A DNA stretch of 64,000 nucleotides from Yoonia rosea (GCF_900156505.1 NZ_FTPR01000001.1:1116001-1180000); one strand, 5' to 3'; shown: positions 24,726 through 35,738, counted from the first letter of the stretch. The notes: a model not told the origin generated them from the letters alone. Program-made: numbers and translations.

Positions 24726-25514
24726 ATGCGCGCTGGTTCAAACCTCATGAGCTATCTTGTTGAAGTGACGACCATACGGTCGCGCCTCCAAATAGTCTAC
24801 AAGCCATTGATTTTTCTTATTTTTTTGATGGCCCTCGTTTTCTGCATCGAAAATACACTTATCCCGCAGCCAGACCGCAAGACACTCTTGGAACTGTTTC
24901 CAATCATTCTGCCCGGCTGGTTCTTGTTGTCATTGCTCTTTTTCCCGACGATCGCATATTTGCACAACCTAAAAGAAGAAATGTCAAAGCTTGCTTTGAC
25001 GGATGATTTGACGCAACTGCCAAGCCGTCGTGCCTTCTTCAACAGAGCAATGGAAGCCACGCTTTCTGGCAAAGGCGGCTATCTGTTGATTATTGATGTC
25101 GACTTCTTCAAGCGGGTCAATGACACCTACGGACATGCTGTTGGTGATATATGTCTGAAAGCGGTCGCAGACAGGCTGAGAACGTGCACGACCGACACAG
25201 ACTTCTGTGGGCGTCTTGGGGGCGAAGAGTTTGGCTTTTTTCTTGGGCAGAACAGTCGGGACTGCCTTCATATGGTTGCTGATCAGCTCCTTGAACCCAT
25301 CGCAGTCGATCTGCACGCGTTCGGCCATGATAAACGCCTCGCACTCACATTATCGATAGGATCAGTCGACGTCGCACAGTCACAGCCGTTGGAAAGGCTG
25401 TTTCACCGCGCTGATCTCGCACTCTACAAGGCAAAGGAGAGCGGGCGGAACCAGATGGTCGCATGGGCCCATGATCTTGAACTCACAACGACGAAAGGGC
25501 TTTGCGCCGGATAG
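24726..25514 (+). CDS. Membrane-bound diguanylate cyclase
   Basis: 262 residues from the ATG at 24726, which has AGGA just upstream; an in-frame TTG at 24687 and an ATG at 24747 are alternatives. Two membrane helices (about 25-45 and 60-80) are followed by a GGDEF domain with DDLTQLPSRRAFF at its start and the active-site GGEEF at 165-169. The Mg-binding Asp is in LLIIDVDFFKRVND. The enzyme would make cyclic di-GMP from two GTP. The product-inhibition RxxD motif upstream of GGEEF lacks its Arg (TDTD). Confidence 0.88.
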   Translation: MRAGSNLMSYLVEVTTIRSRLQIVYKPLIFLIFLMALVFCIENTLIPQPDRKTLLELFPIILPGWFLLSLLFFPTIAYLHNLKEEMSKLALTDDLTQLPSRRAFFNRAMEATLSGKGGYLLIIDVDFFKRVNDTYGHAVGDICLKAVADRLRTCTTDTDFCGRLGGEEFGFFLGQNSRDCLHMVADQLLEPIAVDLHAFGHDKRLALTLSIGSVDVAQSQPLERLFHRADLALYKAKESGRNQMVAWAHDLELTTTKGLCAG

Positions 25515-25541
25515 TATCAGGGCCCGCTCCCACGCGGTGTC

Positions 25542-25565
25542 GTCACGTTTTAACCCAAACGTGAC
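25542..25565. repeat. Perfect 9-bp inverted repeat at the 3' end of rnj
   Basis: GTCACGTTT (25542-25550) and AAACGTGAC (25557-25565) around TAACCC. The repeat covers the last codons and stop of rnj and lies between the convergent GGDEF and rnj genes. No T run on either side, so it is not a standard intrinsic terminator. Confidence 0.5.
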
Positions 25566-27214
25566 ACAATGACCGTTACCTCTGGTTTCTTCCCAATCTC
25601 GCCTTGTGCAGACCTCCGCGCGATTGTCTTGAGCTCTTTTTCCAGCTTCACTTCGTCGCGCAATGTCTTGGCATTAGCGCGGTTCACGAACTGGCTCAGG
25701 TCTTCTTCGACCACCTCGACCAACGCCGCGTTGTTGCGCCCGGTTTCGGCCAGCCCCATGATTTCCACCCAAGGGTCGCCCAATGGCTCGTCATTCTCAT
25801 CTATGATCAGCGTCACGACCATATGCCCGTTCATCGCCATGCGGATACGGTCGCGCACGATGCCATCCATCGCGCCCACTTGCACTGATCCGTCCAGATA
25901 GGTCCGGCCTGTGTCGATATACTCAGCCACAGTCGGTTGGTTGCCAGAGAGATCAATCATCATCCCGTTGACCGCTACGATCCCTGACAGCCCACTTTCG
26001 GCACCAAGTTTGACATGCTCACGAAGGTGACGGTGTTCGCCGTGCATCGGGATCAGGGTTTGCGGTTTGGTAATCTGGTGCAAACGTAGCAGATCGGGGC
26101 GGTTGGCGTGCCCTGACACGTGGTATTTGCCGCCCGCGTCGTCGATCACATCCACGCCCAGCTCGGACAGCTGGTTCATGATCCGGATCACACCGCGTTC
26201 ATTGCCGGGGATGGTTTTAGAGGAAAACAGGAAGGTATCCCCGTCCTGCAGCTTGATCCCCATATAATTGCCCTGCGCAAGCTGTGCACTGGCCGCGCGG
26301 CGTTCGCCTTGGCTGCCAGTCACCAACAACATGACGTTGTTACGCGGCATCTGCTGCGCGTCCTCGGGTGACACCACAGGCGGGAAACCCTTCAGAATGC
26401 CCACTTCGGTAGCGGCTTCGACCATACGCCGCATGGCACGGCCCAGCAGAACGACCGATCGGTCCGCCTTTTGCGCGGCAATCGCCAGCGTCTTCAATCG
26501 CGCGATGTTGGATGCAAAGGTGGTCGCCACAACCATGCCCTGCGCCTCTTTCATCATCTCGGAAATCGCGTCCCCGATCGAGGCCTCGGACCGGCCCGGA
26601 TCACGCGAGAACACGTTGGTACTGTCACAGATCAGCGCCTTGACGCCATCTTTCGACACTTCTTCCCAAAGCGCTTCATTCCACGGATCACCGACCACAG
26701 GGGTTTCGTCAATCTTGAAATCGCCCGAATGCAGCACGCGCCCCTCAGGCGTATCAATCAGCAGGCCCGCACTTTCAGGGATCGAGTGGCTGATCGGCAG
26801 ATATGATACCGTCAGTGGGCCGCATTTGATCATCTCGGGGTAAACCCCCACGACTTTGACCACGTTTTCGGGATGCCCGTGTTCTTCCAGCTTGCGCCGC
26901 GCGATATTGGCGGTGAAAGGGCGCGCATAGACCGGTGCGCCCAATTGTTCCCAATAGTGGCCAATCGCACCGACGTGGTCTTCATGGGCGTGGGTGATAA
27001 AGATGCCTTCGATCTGCGCCTTGCGTTCTTTCAGCCAGGAAATATCCGGCAGGATCAGGTCCACCCCCGGTGTGCCGTCCATATCAGGAAAGGTCACGCC
27101 CAGGTCGACAACGATCAGCCGCTCTTTGCCCGCAGGCCCATAGCCATAGACATAGGCGTTCATGCCGATTTCACCGGCACCTCCGAGGGGTAGATAGATC
27201 AGGCGGTCGCTCAT
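25550..27214 (-). CDS. rnj: Ribonuclease J
   Basis: 554 residues. This metallo-beta-lactamase/beta-CASP enzyme degrades RNA with 5' exo- and endonuclease activity and replaces parts of the RNase E role in alphaproteobacteria. The zinc motif HAHEDHVGAIG (about 75-85) is intact, followed by SGDFKIDE, the beta-CASP block ending VSGHANRPDLLRLH and the MHGEHRHLREH motif. The ATG overlaps the coaX stop by 4 bp. The order nuoN-birA-coaX-rnj is a recurrent Rhodobacterales arrangement, so it may be co-transcribed with complex I genes. Confidence 0.95.
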   Translation of the reverse strand: MSDRLIYLPLGGAGEIGMNAYVYGYGPAGKERLIVVDLGVTFPDMDGTPGVDLILPDISWLKERKAQIEGIFITHAHEDHVGAIGHYWEQLGAPVYARPFTANIARRKLEEHGHPENVVKVVGVYPEMIKCGPLTVSYLPISHSIPESAGLLIDTPEGRVLHSGDFKIDETPVVGDPWNEALWEEVSKDGVKALICDSTNVFSRDPGRSEASIGDAISEMMKEAQGMVVATTFASNIARLKTLAIAAQKADRSVVLLGRAMRRMVEAATEVGILKGFPPVVSPEDAQQMPRNNVMLLVTGSQGERRAASAQLAQGNYMGIKLQDGDTFLFSSKTIPGNERGVIRIMNQLSELGVDVIDDAGGKYHVSGHANRPDLLRLHQITKPQTLIPMHGEHRHLREHVKLGAESGLSGIVAVNGMMIDLSGNQPTVAEYIDTGRTYLDGSVQVGAMDGIVRDRIRMAMNGHMVVTLIIDENDEPLGDPWVEIMGLAETGRNNAALVEVVEEDLSQFVNRANAKTLRDEVKLEKELKTIARRSAQGEIGKKPEVTVIVSRLG

Positions 27215-27984
27215 GCGTTGTCCTTGTTATATTTGTGGATGACGGTCAGGCCGTGCATCGTCAGATCGTCTTCGAACGCGTCAAATAGGGCTTCTGCCTG
27301 TTGGAACAATGGGGCAAGCCCCCCCGTGGCAATAACTTGCATCGGCACGTCACGTTCTGCTTTGATCCGCGCGCATATCTCACGCACAAGCCCGATGTAA
27401 CCCCAAAAGACACCTGATTGCATACAGGCCACAGTATTGGTCCCGATGACGCGTTGCGGCTGGGTAATATCAACATGCGGCAAGGCTGCGGCGGCATTGT
27501 GCAGCGCCTCTAGCGACAGATTAACCCCCGGTGCAATCACGCCGCCCACATAGGCGCCGTCCTCGGCCACAACATCAAAGGTGGTCGCCGTGCCGAAATC
27601 CACCACGATCAGGTTGCCACCATGCCGGTCAAAGGCACCGGCGGCATTGACCAACCGGTCCGGTCCCACCTGCGTGCCTGCATCAACGCGTGGAGCCGTG
27701 GGCAAAAGGCAATCGGGCTTACCCACCACAAGCGGGCGGCAATTATAATAGCGGTCCGCAAAGACCCGCAGATTGAACACCACGCGTGGCACGGTCGAGC
27801 TAACGATCACTTCATCAATCATCACGTCGACATTCTGGAACCGCATCAAAGTGGACAGCCAGACATAGTATTGATCCGCCGTGCGCTGCCATTCGGTGCT
27901 GGTGCGCCATGTCGCGATAAAGCGCTCACCGTCCCAGATGGAAAACACGGTATTGGTATTGCCGCAGTCGATGGCCAAAAGCAT
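27211..27984 (-). CDS. coaX: Type III pantothenate kinase
   Basis: 257 residues from the ATG at 27982-27984, preceded by a GGAGG site; the frame is open further upstream but the family starts at MLLAIDCGNTNTVFSIWDG. The protein has an ASKHA fold with the phosphate loop DCGNTNTVF and VVDFGTATTFDV. It phosphorylates pantothenate in the first step of coenzyme A synthesis and is not feedback-inhibited by CoA. It lies between birA (14 bp upstream) and rnj (4-bp overlap). Confidence 0.94.
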   Translation of the reverse strand: MLLAIDCGNTNTVFSIWDGERFIATWRTSTEWQRTADQYYVWLSTLMRFQNVDVMIDEVIVSSTVPRVVFNLRVFADRYYNCRPLVVGKPDCLLPTAPRVDAGTQVGPDRLVNAAGAFDRHGGNLIVVDFGTATTFDVVAEDGAYVGGVIAPGVNLSLEALHNAAAALPHVDITQPQRVIGTNTVACMQSGVFWGYIGLVREICARIKAERDVPMQVIATGGLAPLFQQAEALFDAFEDDLTMHGLTVIHKYNKDNA

Positions 27985-27997
27985 GGGGCCGCCTCCC

Positions 27998-28762
27998 TTA
28001 TGAAAAGAATATATCGGCCGCCGGGATCGCACGCGGCCCGGTACCTGTAATCAGCACAAGATTGCCGTCACGGTCGATACTGTCAAAAATCCCTGTCACA
28101 TCCTCGCGGCCTGTGCGCGCGGTAATCACCTCGCCCAGACGCGCGGCTTTGGACAGCCACTCATCACGGATCCGGTCAAATCCTAGGCGCATCAGCTTGG
28201 CTTCCTGCGTGGCATAAGCATCGGCAAGGGTCGCAAGGAAATCCTTTGGGGAAACCACATCTCCGCCTGCCGCAGCAAGGCTGGTAGGGGCAAACGCAGC
28301 CCCCTCGACCCCTTCGGGCGTGTGTTTGAGGTTCACCCCGATCCCGATCGAAAGCCAGTTTACGAAAGGCCCGCTTCCGGAACTTTCAAGCAGGATCCCC
28401 GCGACCTTGCCCCCTGACAACAGCACATCGTTGGGCCATTTCAGCGCGAGCTTGTCCGCAGATACGTAAATCGAAAGCGCTTGGTAGAGCGCGTTTGCCG
28501 CCAGAAAAGACCGTTTTGCGGCCTCTGCCGGTGTCGCCTCGGGCCGGAAAATCAGTGTCGCGTTCAGGTTGCCTTCCGGCACAATCCACGCACGGCCCCG
28601 CCGCCCCCGCGCTGCGGTTTGATGCTTGGCCATGATCCATGTCGGGCGGGTGATATCGGGGGCCCGTCGCGCTGCCTCGGTCATCGTGCTGTCCACAGTG
28701 TCCAGCACGACGCAGGCGTAACCCTCGGGCCACGGCCCGTGTCCGGTGCCTTTAGTTAACAA
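27998..28762 (-). CDS. birA: Biotin--[acetyl-CoA-carboxylase] ligase
   Basis: 254 residues if it starts at the TTG at 28760-28762, which overlaps the nuoN end by 11 bp; no ATG is available. Family motifs are [14 protein letters not shown] (about 62-75), [19 protein letters not shown] (about 107-125) and GIGVNL. There is no N-terminal DNA-binding domain, so it is a pure ligase and not a repressor. It attaches biotin to carrier proteins such as the MccA subunit encoded at 54-56 kb. Confidence 0.9.
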   Translation of the reverse strand: MLTKGTGHGPWPEGYACVVLDTVDSTMTEAARRAPDITRPTWIMAKHQTAARGRRGRAWIVPEGNLNATLIFRPEATPAEAAKRSFLAANALYQALSIYVSADKLALKWPNDVLLSGGKVAGILLESSGSGPFVNWLSIGIGVNLKHTPEGVEGAAFAPTSLAAAGGDVVSPKDFLATLADAYATQEAKLMRLGFDRIRDEWLSKAARLGEVITARTGREDVTGIFDSIDRDGNLVLITGTGPRAIPAADIFFS

Positions 28763-30188
28763 GCGTCGCCGCGGCAGCCGCCGCGATCGGCTCAATGCCG
28801 AAGAGGTTCACGACACCGATCAACATGACCGCAGCAGATCCCATCAGGAAGCCCCAGAGCACAGGGTTGATCTTGCCGTCCAGCGCCTCGCCCTCTTCAC
28901 CGAAGTACATGAAGTAGACGATGCGCAGATAATAAAATGCACCGATCACTGACGCGATCACACCGGCCACAGCCAGCCAAGCCAACCCGCCATCATAGGC
29001 GGCACGCAGCACATAGAATTTGCCAAAGAAACCCACCATTGGCGGCACACCTGCGAGGCTGAAGAGCAGGACAAGCATGGCCAGCGCGCGCAACGGCTGG
29101 CGCTTGGAATACATCTTGAGGCTTTCGATATTCGTCACAGGGCGCCCGTCACGTTCCATCGACAGGATAAAGGCAAAGGTCCCGATATTCATCGTCACAT
29201 AGATCGCCATGTAGATCAGCATCGCCTGCACGCCAAAGGCGGTGCCAGCGGCGAGACCCATCAGGGCGAACCCCATATGCGCAATCGAGGAATAGGCCAT
29301 CAGACGTTTGATGTCTTTCTGCCCGATCGCGGCAATCGCACCAAGGAACATCGACACAACAGCCAGGAACGCGACGATCTGCTGCCAGTCGCCGACGATT
29401 CCGCCGAATGCGTCATGCACAACGCGGGCGAACAGCGCCATCGCCGCCACTTTGGGCGCGGTTGCGAAGAATGCCGTGACCGGTGTGGGCGAGCCCTCAT
29501 ACACATCCGGCGTCCACATGTGGAAGGGTGCCGCAGAGACTTTGAACGCAAAGCCCGCGATCAGGAACACCAGACCAAAGAGCAGACCCAAGGATGGCTC
29601 ATCCGCCGTTGCCTCGATGATCCCCGCAAAGAGCGTGGTGCCTGCGAAACCGTATGTCAGCGATGCGCCGTAAAGCAGCAAGCCGGAGGACAGCGCGCCA
29701 AGCACAAAGTACTTGAGGCCCGCCTCGGTTGATTTCACGCTATCGCGGCGCAGCGATGCGACCACGTAAAGTGCCAGTGACTGCAATTCGAGGCCCATAT
29801 AAAGCGCCATCAGGTCACCTGCGCTGACCATCACCATCATACCCACGACCGCCAAGGCGACGAGCACCGGATACTCAAACCGCAACAGGCCGCGACGCTG
29901 CATGTAGTTTTCCGACATCAACAGCACAGCGGCCGCTGACAGCAGGATCACCACCTTGGAGAACCGCGCAAAGCCGTCGTCGACGAACATACCGCCAAAG
30001 GCAATGTTCGTGCCCTGCCCGTTGATCCCGATCCAGACCGCCAGCAGGACGAACAGACCCGAGGTGGCCCATGTCAGAAGCGGCGCCATGCCGTCTTTGG
30101 TGGTATAAACCGCCGCCAGCAATGCGCCCATGGCGTAAACCGCCAGCACAAGTTCGGGCATCAGGATTTGGATATCAGCACCAATCAT
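28752..30188 (-). CDS. nuoN: NADH-quinone oxidoreductase subunit N
   Basis: 478 residues, a polytopic membrane protein of the antiporter-like family (14 helices in known NuoN). The conserved Glu and Lys residues of the proton channel fall in [15 protein letters not shown] and [18 protein letters not shown]. It forms one of the three proton pumps of the complex I membrane arm. It starts 12 bp after nuoM and overlaps birA. Intact. Confidence 0.96.
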   Translation of the reverse strand: MIGADIQILMPELVLAVYAMGALLAAVYTTKDGMAPLLTWATSGLFVLLAVWIGINGQGTNIAFGGMFVDDGFARFSKVVILLSAAAVLLMSENYMQRRGLLRFEYPVLVALAVVGMMVMVSAGDLMALYMGLELQSLALYVVASLRRDSVKSTEAGLKYFVLGALSSGLLLYGASLTYGFAGTTLFAGIIEATADEPSLGLLFGLVFLIAGFAFKVSAAPFHMWTPDVYEGSPTPVTAFFATAPKVAAMALFARVVHDAFGGIVGDWQQIVAFLAVVSMFLGAIAAIGQKDIKRLMAYSSIAHMGFALMGLAAGTAFGVQAMLIYMAIYVTMNIGTFAFILSMERDGRPVTNIESLKMYSKRQPLRALAMLVLLFSLAGVPPMVGFFGKFYVLRAAYDGGLAWLAVAGVIASVIGAFYYLRIVYFMYFGEEGEALDGKINPVLWGFLMGSAAVMLIGVVNLFGIEPIAAAAAATLVN

Positions 30189-30200
30189 AACGGGCTTTCC

Positions 30201-31742
30201 TTAATTCGAAGCAAACTGCGTTGCGGCCTCAAAGGTCGCAAGCGCGGTGTCATAGTTATCAACCAGCGCCGCAACGCTCGGGCCGATCATGTCAAGAACG
30301 AGTGCGGGATAAACACCCAAAAGCAGGGTCATCACCACCAGCGGTGCAAAGATCGCGCGTTCGCGTGTGGTCATGTCAGAGATGGTTTTCAGGCTCTCTT
30401 TGATCAGGTCCCCCATCACGACGCGGCGGTACAGCCACAGCGCATAAGCGGCAGAGAGGATCACACCCGAGGTCGCAAAGACCGCGATCCATGTGTTGAC
30501 CTGGAAAATACCCATCAACGTCAGGAATTCACCAACAAAGCCCGATGTCCCAGGCAGACCCACGTTCGCCATGGTGAAGAACATGAAGATCAATGCATAG
30601 GCCGGCATCCGGTTCACCAGACCGCCATAGGCGTCAATCTCGCGGGTGTGCATCCGATCGTAGATTACGCCGACGCAAAGGAACAACGCACCCGAGATAA
30701 AGCCGTGGCTGATCATCTGGAAGATCGCGCCGTCAATCCCCTGCTGGTTCACCGCAAAGATACCCATGGTCACGTAACCCATGTGGGCGACTGATGAATA
30801 GGCAATCAGCTTTTTCATGTCTTCCTGCACCAGTGCGACCAGCGAGGTATAGACAATCGCAATCGCCGACAGCCAAAGCACAAGCGGCCCCATCACCTCG
30901 GATCCCACAGGGAACATCGGCAGGCTGAAACGCAGGAACCCGTAGCCACCCATCTTCAACAGGATCGCGGCAAGTACGACAGAACCCGCCGTAGGGGCCT
31001 GCACGTGTGCATCAGGCAACCATGTATGCACGGGCCACATCGGCATCTTGACGGCGAAGCTGGCAAAGAAGGCCAACCACAGCAGCGTCTGCATCCCGCC
31101 CACGATCTGGACACCAAGAACGCTGAAATTCTCGGTCCCGAAGGTGTGGGTCATCAATGTCGGAATATCGGTGGTGCCTGCGTCGGCAAACATTGCCACC
31201 ATCGCGACCAGCATCAGCACAGAGCCAAGGAAGGTATAAAGGAAGAACTTGAACGACGCATAAATCCGGTTCTTGCCGCCCCAGATGCCAATGATCAGGA
31301 ACATCGGGATCAGGCCTGCCTCGAAGAACAGGTAGAACAGCACCAAATCAAGCGCGAGGAACACACCCAGCATCAGTGTTTCCAGCACCAAGAACGCAAT
31401 CATATATTCCTTGACGCGGGTTTCCACGTTCCAGCAGGCCGCAATCACCAGCGGCATCAGGAATGTGGTCAGCATGACAAAGAGGATCGAAATCCCGTCG
31501 ACACCCATTTTGTACTGCAGCCCCAAGAGCCAATCACGTGTTTCCACCATCTGGAAGCCGGTATTGTTGGGGTCAAAGTTCGTCAGAATGAACAGCGAGC
31601 AAATGAACGTCACCACGGTCGTGACCAGCGCCACCCATTTGGCATTGCGCTGCGCGTCCGCATCATCACCGCGCAGGAAGAGCGCCAGAATGACAGCCCC
31701 CAGAAGCGGCAGGAACGTTGTGAGAGAAAGAATATTGCCCAT
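30201..31742 (-). CDS. nuoM: NADH-quinone oxidoreductase subunit M
   Basis: 513 residues from the ATG at 31740-31742, which shares a base with the nuoL stop (TAATG). Antiporter-like subunit with [20 protein letters not shown] (channel Glu) and [19 protein letters not shown], the Lys/His signature of the family. Proton pumping in the middle of the membrane arm. A longer start 10 codons upstream inside nuoL is unlikely. Intact. Confidence 0.96.
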   Translation of the reverse strand: MGNILSLTTFLPLLGAVILALFLRGDDADAQRNAKWVALVTTVVTFICSLFILTNFDPNNTGFQMVETRDWLLGLQYKMGVDGISILFVMLTTFLMPLVIAACWNVETRVKEYMIAFLVLETLMLGVFLALDLVLFYLFFEAGLIPMFLIIGIWGGKNRIYASFKFFLYTFLGSVLMLVAMVAMFADAGTTDIPTLMTHTFGTENFSVLGVQIVGGMQTLLWLAFFASFAVKMPMWPVHTWLPDAHVQAPTAGSVVLAAILLKMGGYGFLRFSLPMFPVGSEVMGPLVLWLSAIAIVYTSLVALVQEDMKKLIAYSSVAHMGYVTMGIFAVNQQGIDGAIFQMISHGFISGALFLCVGVIYDRMHTREIDAYGGLVNRMPAYALIFMFFTMANVGLPGTSGFVGEFLTLMGIFQVNTWIAVFATSGVILSAAYALWLYRRVVMGDLIKESLKTISDMTTRERAIFAPLVVMTLLLGVYPALVLDMIGPSVAALVDNYDTALATFEAATQFASN

Positions 31743-33859
31743 TAGTTCGCTCCCCCGAAGAGCGTCATCCAAGTGAGGAGCACTGCAATGCCAAGCACCA
31801 TCGCAAATACGTAGCTAAAGATATAACCGGACTGTGCGCGGCCAGCGAGACGGGTGAAGAAAGGGATAATCCCCATCGCAATCCCGTTGATCCCGCCATC
31901 AATCGTGTCGGTGTCTCCGCGCTTCCAGAACAAGCGTCCCAAGGCCAGCGCGGGCTTGATAAAGATGAAATTGTAGATCTCGTCAAAGTACCATTTGTTC
32001 AGCAAGAACTGATACAAGGGCGCCTGCTGTGCGGCCAGTTTGGCCGGCCAATCCGGACGGCGGATATACATCTGATAAGCGAGACCAAGACCTGCCAACA
32101 TGGCCACAAATGGTGCCAGCTTGACCCAGACAGGCACCTCATGTGCGTCGTTCAGCACATGGTTATCGGGGCTGTTGTGAATGGCCCCCTCACCCGGTGC
32201 GCCAACAAGATTGTAATGGGCCTTGGCGTAGTCGCCCTCTTCTGCCGCGTGATCATCGGCAGCACCGTGATCGCCCTCATCGCTATGCTCTGAGGCTTCG
32301 GCATATGGCACGCCAAAGAATTTGCCGACCTTGTCGTTAGAACTGAAGAATGATCCGTACCAGACCATACCAGAGAAGATCGCCCCCAATGCCAGCACAT
32401 AAAGTGGCACCAGCATGATGGTCGGGCTTTCATGGGCATGGTCATGGGTATGCGCATCGCCGCGTGGCGTGCCGTAGAATGTCATGAACATCAGGCGCCA
32501 GCTATAGAAACTTGTCATCAGCGCGGCCACAACCAGCATCCAGAAGGCATAGCCGCCATTGGTGCCTGCATAGGCGCTCTCAATAATGGCGTCCTTGGAC
32601 ACGAAGCCCGCGAAACCAACAGGGAAGCCCACGTAGAGCAACGGAATACCGACGCCCGTGATCGCCAGTGTGCCGATCATCATCATCCAGAAGGTCTTGG
32701 GGATCTTGTGACGCAAACCGCCATAGTTCCGCATGTCCTGCTCGTGATGCATTGCGTGAATGACGGACCCTGCTCCGAGGAACAACATCGCCTTAAAGAA
32801 CGCATGTGTCAGCAGGTGGAACATGGCGACCGAATAGACGCCAAGGCCAGCGGCCACGAACATATAGCCCAACTGGGAACAGGTCGAATAAGCAATGACC
32901 CGTTTGATATCGTTCTGCACCAGACCCACGGTCGCCGCGAAAAACGCGGTCGTTGCGCCAAGGAAAACGATAAAGCTGGTGGCTGTGGGTGCATATTCCA
33001 TCAGCGGTGACATGCGGCAGACAAGGAACACACCTGCGGTCACCATGGTCGCCGCGTGGATCAGGGCGGACACCGGTGTCGGGCCTTCCATCGCGTCGGG
33101 CAGCCATGTGTGCAGGAACAGCTGCGCCGATTTCCCCATCGCGCCGATAAACAGCAGGAAGGCGATCAGGTTCAGCGTGTTCCAGTCACGCCACATGAAG
33201 GTGATCGTGTGGTCCTGCAAATCCGGGATCGCGGCAAAGATGTCATCAAACTTGATGCTGTCAGTCACCAGGTAAAGCGCAAAGATACCCAGCGCGAAAC
33301 CGAAGTCACCCACACGGTTGACGACGAACGCCTTGATCGCAGCGGCATTGGCGGTGGGCTTTTTGTAGTAGAAACCGATCAGAAGGTAGGACGCGACACC
33401 CACGCCTTCCCAGCCAAAGAACATCTGCACAAGGTTATCCGCTGTGACCAGCATCAACATCGCAAACGTAAAGAACGACAGATAGGCAAAGAAACGCGGG
33501 CGATAGCTCTCGCTTTCTTTGAAATTCTCGTCATGGGCCATGTAGCCAAAGGAATAAAGGTGCACGAGCGCGGACACCGTGGTGATCACAATCAGCATGA
33601 TCGCGGTCAGGCGGTCCATCTTGATCGCCCAATCGGTCGACAGCGTACCACTTTCAATCCAGCGCAACAGGTTGACGGTGTAGCTGCCATTGGCATGTGC
33701 CGAGGCATCAAACGTCAGGAAAACAACCCAAGACAGGAAGGCCGACAGGAACAACATGCTGGTCGCTGTCCACTGTGCGGCCTTTTCACCGATGAATTTC
33801 CAGCCAAAGCCGCAAAGCAGCGCGCCGACCAGAGGCGCAAAGAGAATGATGGTTTCCAT
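31742..33859 (-). CDS. nuoL: NADH-quinone oxidoreductase subunit L
   Basis: 705 residues, slightly longer than usual because of a His/Asp/Glu-rich loop. NuoL is the terminal proton pump and has the long lateral helix at its C-terminus. Motifs are [46 protein letters not shown] (lysine/proton channel). Two His-rich stretches lie near residues 466-475 (DAHTHDHAH) and 520-575 (alternating His, Asp, Glu). Starts 5 bp after nuoK. Confidence 0.96.
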   Translation of the reverse strand: METIILFAPLVGALLCGFGWKFIGEKAAQWTATSMLFLSAFLSWVVFLTFDASAHANGSYTVNLLRWIESGTLSTDWAIKMDRLTAIMLIVITTVSALVHLYSFGYMAHDENFKESESYRPRFFAYLSFFTFAMLMLVTADNLVQMFFGWEGVGVASYLLIGFYYKKPTANAAAIKAFVVNRVGDFGFALGIFALYLVTDSIKFDDIFAAIPDLQDHTITFMWRDWNTLNLIAFLLFIGAMGKSAQLFLHTWLPDAMEGPTPVSALIHAATMVTAGVFLVCRMSPLMEYAPTATSFIVFLGATTAFFAATVGLVQNDIKRVIAYSTCSQLGYMFVAAGLGVYSVAMFHLLTHAFFKAMLFLGAGSVIHAMHHEQDMRNYGGLRHKIPKTFWMMMIGTLAITGVGIPLLYVGFPVGFAGFVSKDAIIESAYAGTNGGYAFWMLVVAALMTSFYSWRLMFMTFYGTPRGDAHTHDHAHESPTIMLVPLYVLALGAIFSGMVWYGSFFSSNDKVGKFFGVPYAEASEHSDEGDHGAADDHAAEEGDYAKAHYNLVGAPGEGAIHNSPDNHVLNDAHEVPVWVKLAPFVAMLAGLGLAYQMYIRRPDWPAKLAAQQAPLYQFLLNKWYFDEIYNFIFIKPALALGRLFWKRGDTDTIDGGINGIAMGIIPFFTRLAGRAQSGYIFSYVFAMVLGIAVLLTWMTLFGGAN

Positions 33860-33864
33860 TGGTC

Positions 33865-34170
33865 TTAACCCTTCATCACGTTGACGTCTTCAACGTCGAT
33901 GGTCCCGCGGTTGCGGAAGAAACAAACAAGGATCGCAAGGCCGATCGCGGCCTCGGCGGCGGCGACGGTCAGCACGAACAGGGTAAAGACCTGACCGACC
34001 AGATCGCCCAGATAGCTGGAGAAGGCGACAAGGTTGATGTTCACCGCCAGCAGCATCAATTCGATACTCATCAACAGGATGATCACGTTCTTGCGGTTCA
34101 AAAACAGCCCGAAGATGCCAATGACAAACAGGGCGGCCGCCACCGTGAGATAATGTTCAAGTCCGATCAT
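33865..34170 (-). CDS. nuoK: NADH-quinone oxidoreductase subunit K
   Basis: 101 residues from the ATG at 34168-34170 ([15 protein letters not shown]); the ATG two codons earlier is too close to the GGAAG ribosome binding site. Three membrane helices with the channel glutamates in [15 protein letters not shown] and [14 protein letters not shown], both conserved for proton transfer. The 3' neighbour is nuoL. Confidence 0.95.
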   Translation of the reverse strand: MIGLEHYLTVAAALFVIGIFGLFLNRKNVIILLMSIELMLLAVNINLVAFSSYLGDLVGQVFTLFVLTVAAAEAAIGLAILVCFFRNRGTIDVEDVNVMKG

Positions 34171-34214
34171 ACGCATCTTCCTTCATAGGGCATGGGCCCC
34201 GGTCTTTATTCGCA

Positions 34215-34235
34215 GTCCCGGACCTGATCCGGGAC
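34215..34235. repeat. Small palindrome of the dispersed TCCGGGAC type
   Basis: GTCCCGGA (34215-34222) and TCCGGGAC (34228-34235) form a perfect 8-bp inverted repeat around CCTGA, between nuoK and the gene upstream. Palindromes of this type recur between genes in Rhodobacterales genomes as I recall; it could also act as a processing hairpin. Confidence 0.5.
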
Positions 34236-34260
34236 CTCATGTTGTCGTCCGGCCGCGGGC

Positions 34261-34731
34261 TTATCCCGCCAGCACAAATTCTGTCTTATCGCCACGCAGC
34301 TCCGGATAGGCCGCTGCACAGGCGCATGTTTCTGTTGTCTCGGTCGTGATCGCCAGATCACGGGTCATAAAAGCAAGATCCGCCGCGATCCGTTCAAAGG
34401 TCGCAAAGACCCGTGATCCGGATTGATGGCGCTCAAGCACCTCGCGGACATCATCGGTGCGATCAAACGCGCTCTCGGGTCCCATATTTTCCTCGGCGGC
34501 GCGAAACGACAGCATTTCACCCGTCGCACATTCCACCAAAGCATACCCTTTATAAGATCCCTCTTGCGTCCACCAATGTGTCCACATCACACGGCCCTCG
34601 CCCAGATCACGGTGGCCATATTCGCCGCCGTGGCTGATATGCGTGATCCGCCGACACTCTGCCAGCGTCAGCGCGCTGGCAGTCGTCGCGAAAAGCAACA
34701 TGGCCGTGGTTATGATGGCGAGCTTGCGCAT
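34261..34731 (-). CDS. Exported protein of unknown function in the nuo locus
   Basis: 156 residues with an N-terminal signal peptide (MRKLAIITTAMLLFATTASA, likely cleaved after ASA). The mature protein is soluble, with cysteines at AECRR, VECATGE and a C-terminal CAC motif, which suggests periplasmic disulfides or a metal site. It lies between nuoJ and nuoK, 6 bp after nuoJ, all in the same direction. I recognise no family. Extra genes inside nuo are usual in Rhodobacter and Paracoccus; this one may be lineage-specific. Confidence 0.72.
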   Translation of the reverse strand: MRKLAIITTAMLLFATTASALTLAECRRITHISHGGEYGHRDLGEGRVMWTHWWTQEGSYKGYALVECATGEMLSFRAAEENMGPESAFDRTDDVREVLERHQSGSRVFATFERIAADLAFMTRDLAITTETTETCACAAAYPELRGDKTEFVLAG

Positions 34732-34737
34732 GCTGCT

Positions 34738-35343
34738 TTACAGACCCTGCCCCGGCTTGACGTCTTTCAGTTCCATCGCCTTGGCCGGATCACGGTACAT
34801 CTGCGCAAGGATGTTCTGGCGCTTGATGTCCACGCGGTGGCGCAGCGTCAGCACAATCGCCCCGATCATCGCGACAAGCAGGATCAGGCCCGATAGCTGG
34901 AACAGCAGAATATATTTGTCATAGATCAGCAGACCCAGCGCACGGGTGTTGTCCAGATCACCCGCAGGTGCCGCAATGCGGCCTTCGACACCATCGGCAA
35001 AGCCCCAAACACCCAGCGCCAGCGCCAGTTGCATCAGGATCACGACACCGATCAGCAGCGCCAAAGGCAGGTATTTCGTCATTTCCGCCTTCAGTTCGGC
35101 GAAATCAATGTCGAGCATCATGACCACAAAAAGGAAAAGCACCGCGACTGCGCCCACGTAGACGATGATCAGCAACATCGCCACGAATTCCGCGCCCAAG
35201 GTCACGAACAGCCCCGCAGAGGACAGGAACGCGAGGATCAGCCACAGGACCGAGTGGACCGGATTGCGGCTCACCACGGTCATCAGACCACCGGCGACGG
35301 TCGTCACGGCAAAGAGATAAAATATGAACGCGAAGACGGTCAT
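34738..35343 (-). CDS. nuoJ: NADH-quinone oxidoreductase subunit J
   Basis: 201 residues, five predicted membrane helices. The family block [20 protein letters not shown] and [25 protein letters not shown] (pi-bulge helix 3, important for coupling) is intact. The ATG overlaps the stop of the carboxymuconolactone-decarboxylase-like gene by 4 bp. Confidence 0.95.
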   Translation of the reverse strand: MTVFAFIFYLFAVTTVAGGLMTVVSRNPVHSVLWLILAFLSSAGLFVTLGAEFVAMLLIIVYVGAVAVLFLFVVMMLDIDFAELKAEMTKYLPLALLIGVVILMQLALALGVWGFADGVEGRIAAPAGDLDNTRALGLLIYDKYILLFQLSGLILLVAMIGAIVLTLRHRVDIKRQNILAQMYRDPAKAMELKDVKPGQGL

Positions 35344-35738
35344 GCGCTTTCGTCCTTTTCTAAGACTTCGGTTGCCAGTTCCATTGCTTTGGTCATGGCC
35401 GGCACGCCTGCGAACATGCCCATCTGGGCGATCACTTCGGCGATTTCCTGTTTCGTGGCCCCCGCTTCGACCAGATGGCGGACGGTCAGCCGGATCTGTG
35501 CCTCGGCTTGCGCGCCCAGCACGGTCAGACCCGCAAGTGTCAGCATCAGCCGTGTTTTCGCGTCCAGCCCATCAGGGTTGATACCCTTGCCAAAGAACAT
35601 CTCCATGGTTTCCTTGGGCATGGTGGGCCAAAGGTTTTCAAACCCTTTAGGCGTGAAGGATTCCAGCGCCGGATTCATGGCTTTCGCCCAGTCCTGGCCC
35701 ATCTTCATCATGGCTTCAAAGGGGTTCTGGTCGGTCAT
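35340..35738 (-). CDS. Carboxymuconolactone decarboxylase-like (AhpD fold) protein in nuo
   Basis: 132 residues from the ATG at 35736-35738, overlapping the nuoI stop by 4 bp and itself overlapping nuoJ by 4 bp. The alpha-helical CMD core is seen as [20 protein letters not shown] and [19 protein letters not shown]. There is no Cys at all, so the AhpD CxxC redox centre is missing and peroxidase chemistry is unlikely. Position inside the complex I operon suggests a role with the complex, perhaps structural; this is inference. Confidence 0.82.
   Translation of the reverse strand: MTDQNPFEAMMKMGQDWAKAMNPALESFTPKGFENLWPTMPKETMEMFFGKGINPDGLDAKTRLMLTLAGLTVLGAQAEAQIRLTVRHLVEAGATKQEIAEVIAQMGMFAGVPAMTKAMELATEVLEKDESA

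Noticed and set aside
26268..26843. Long plus-strand open frame opposite rnj
   Set aside because: Antisense to a conserved catalytic domain, with no start signal and biased composition.
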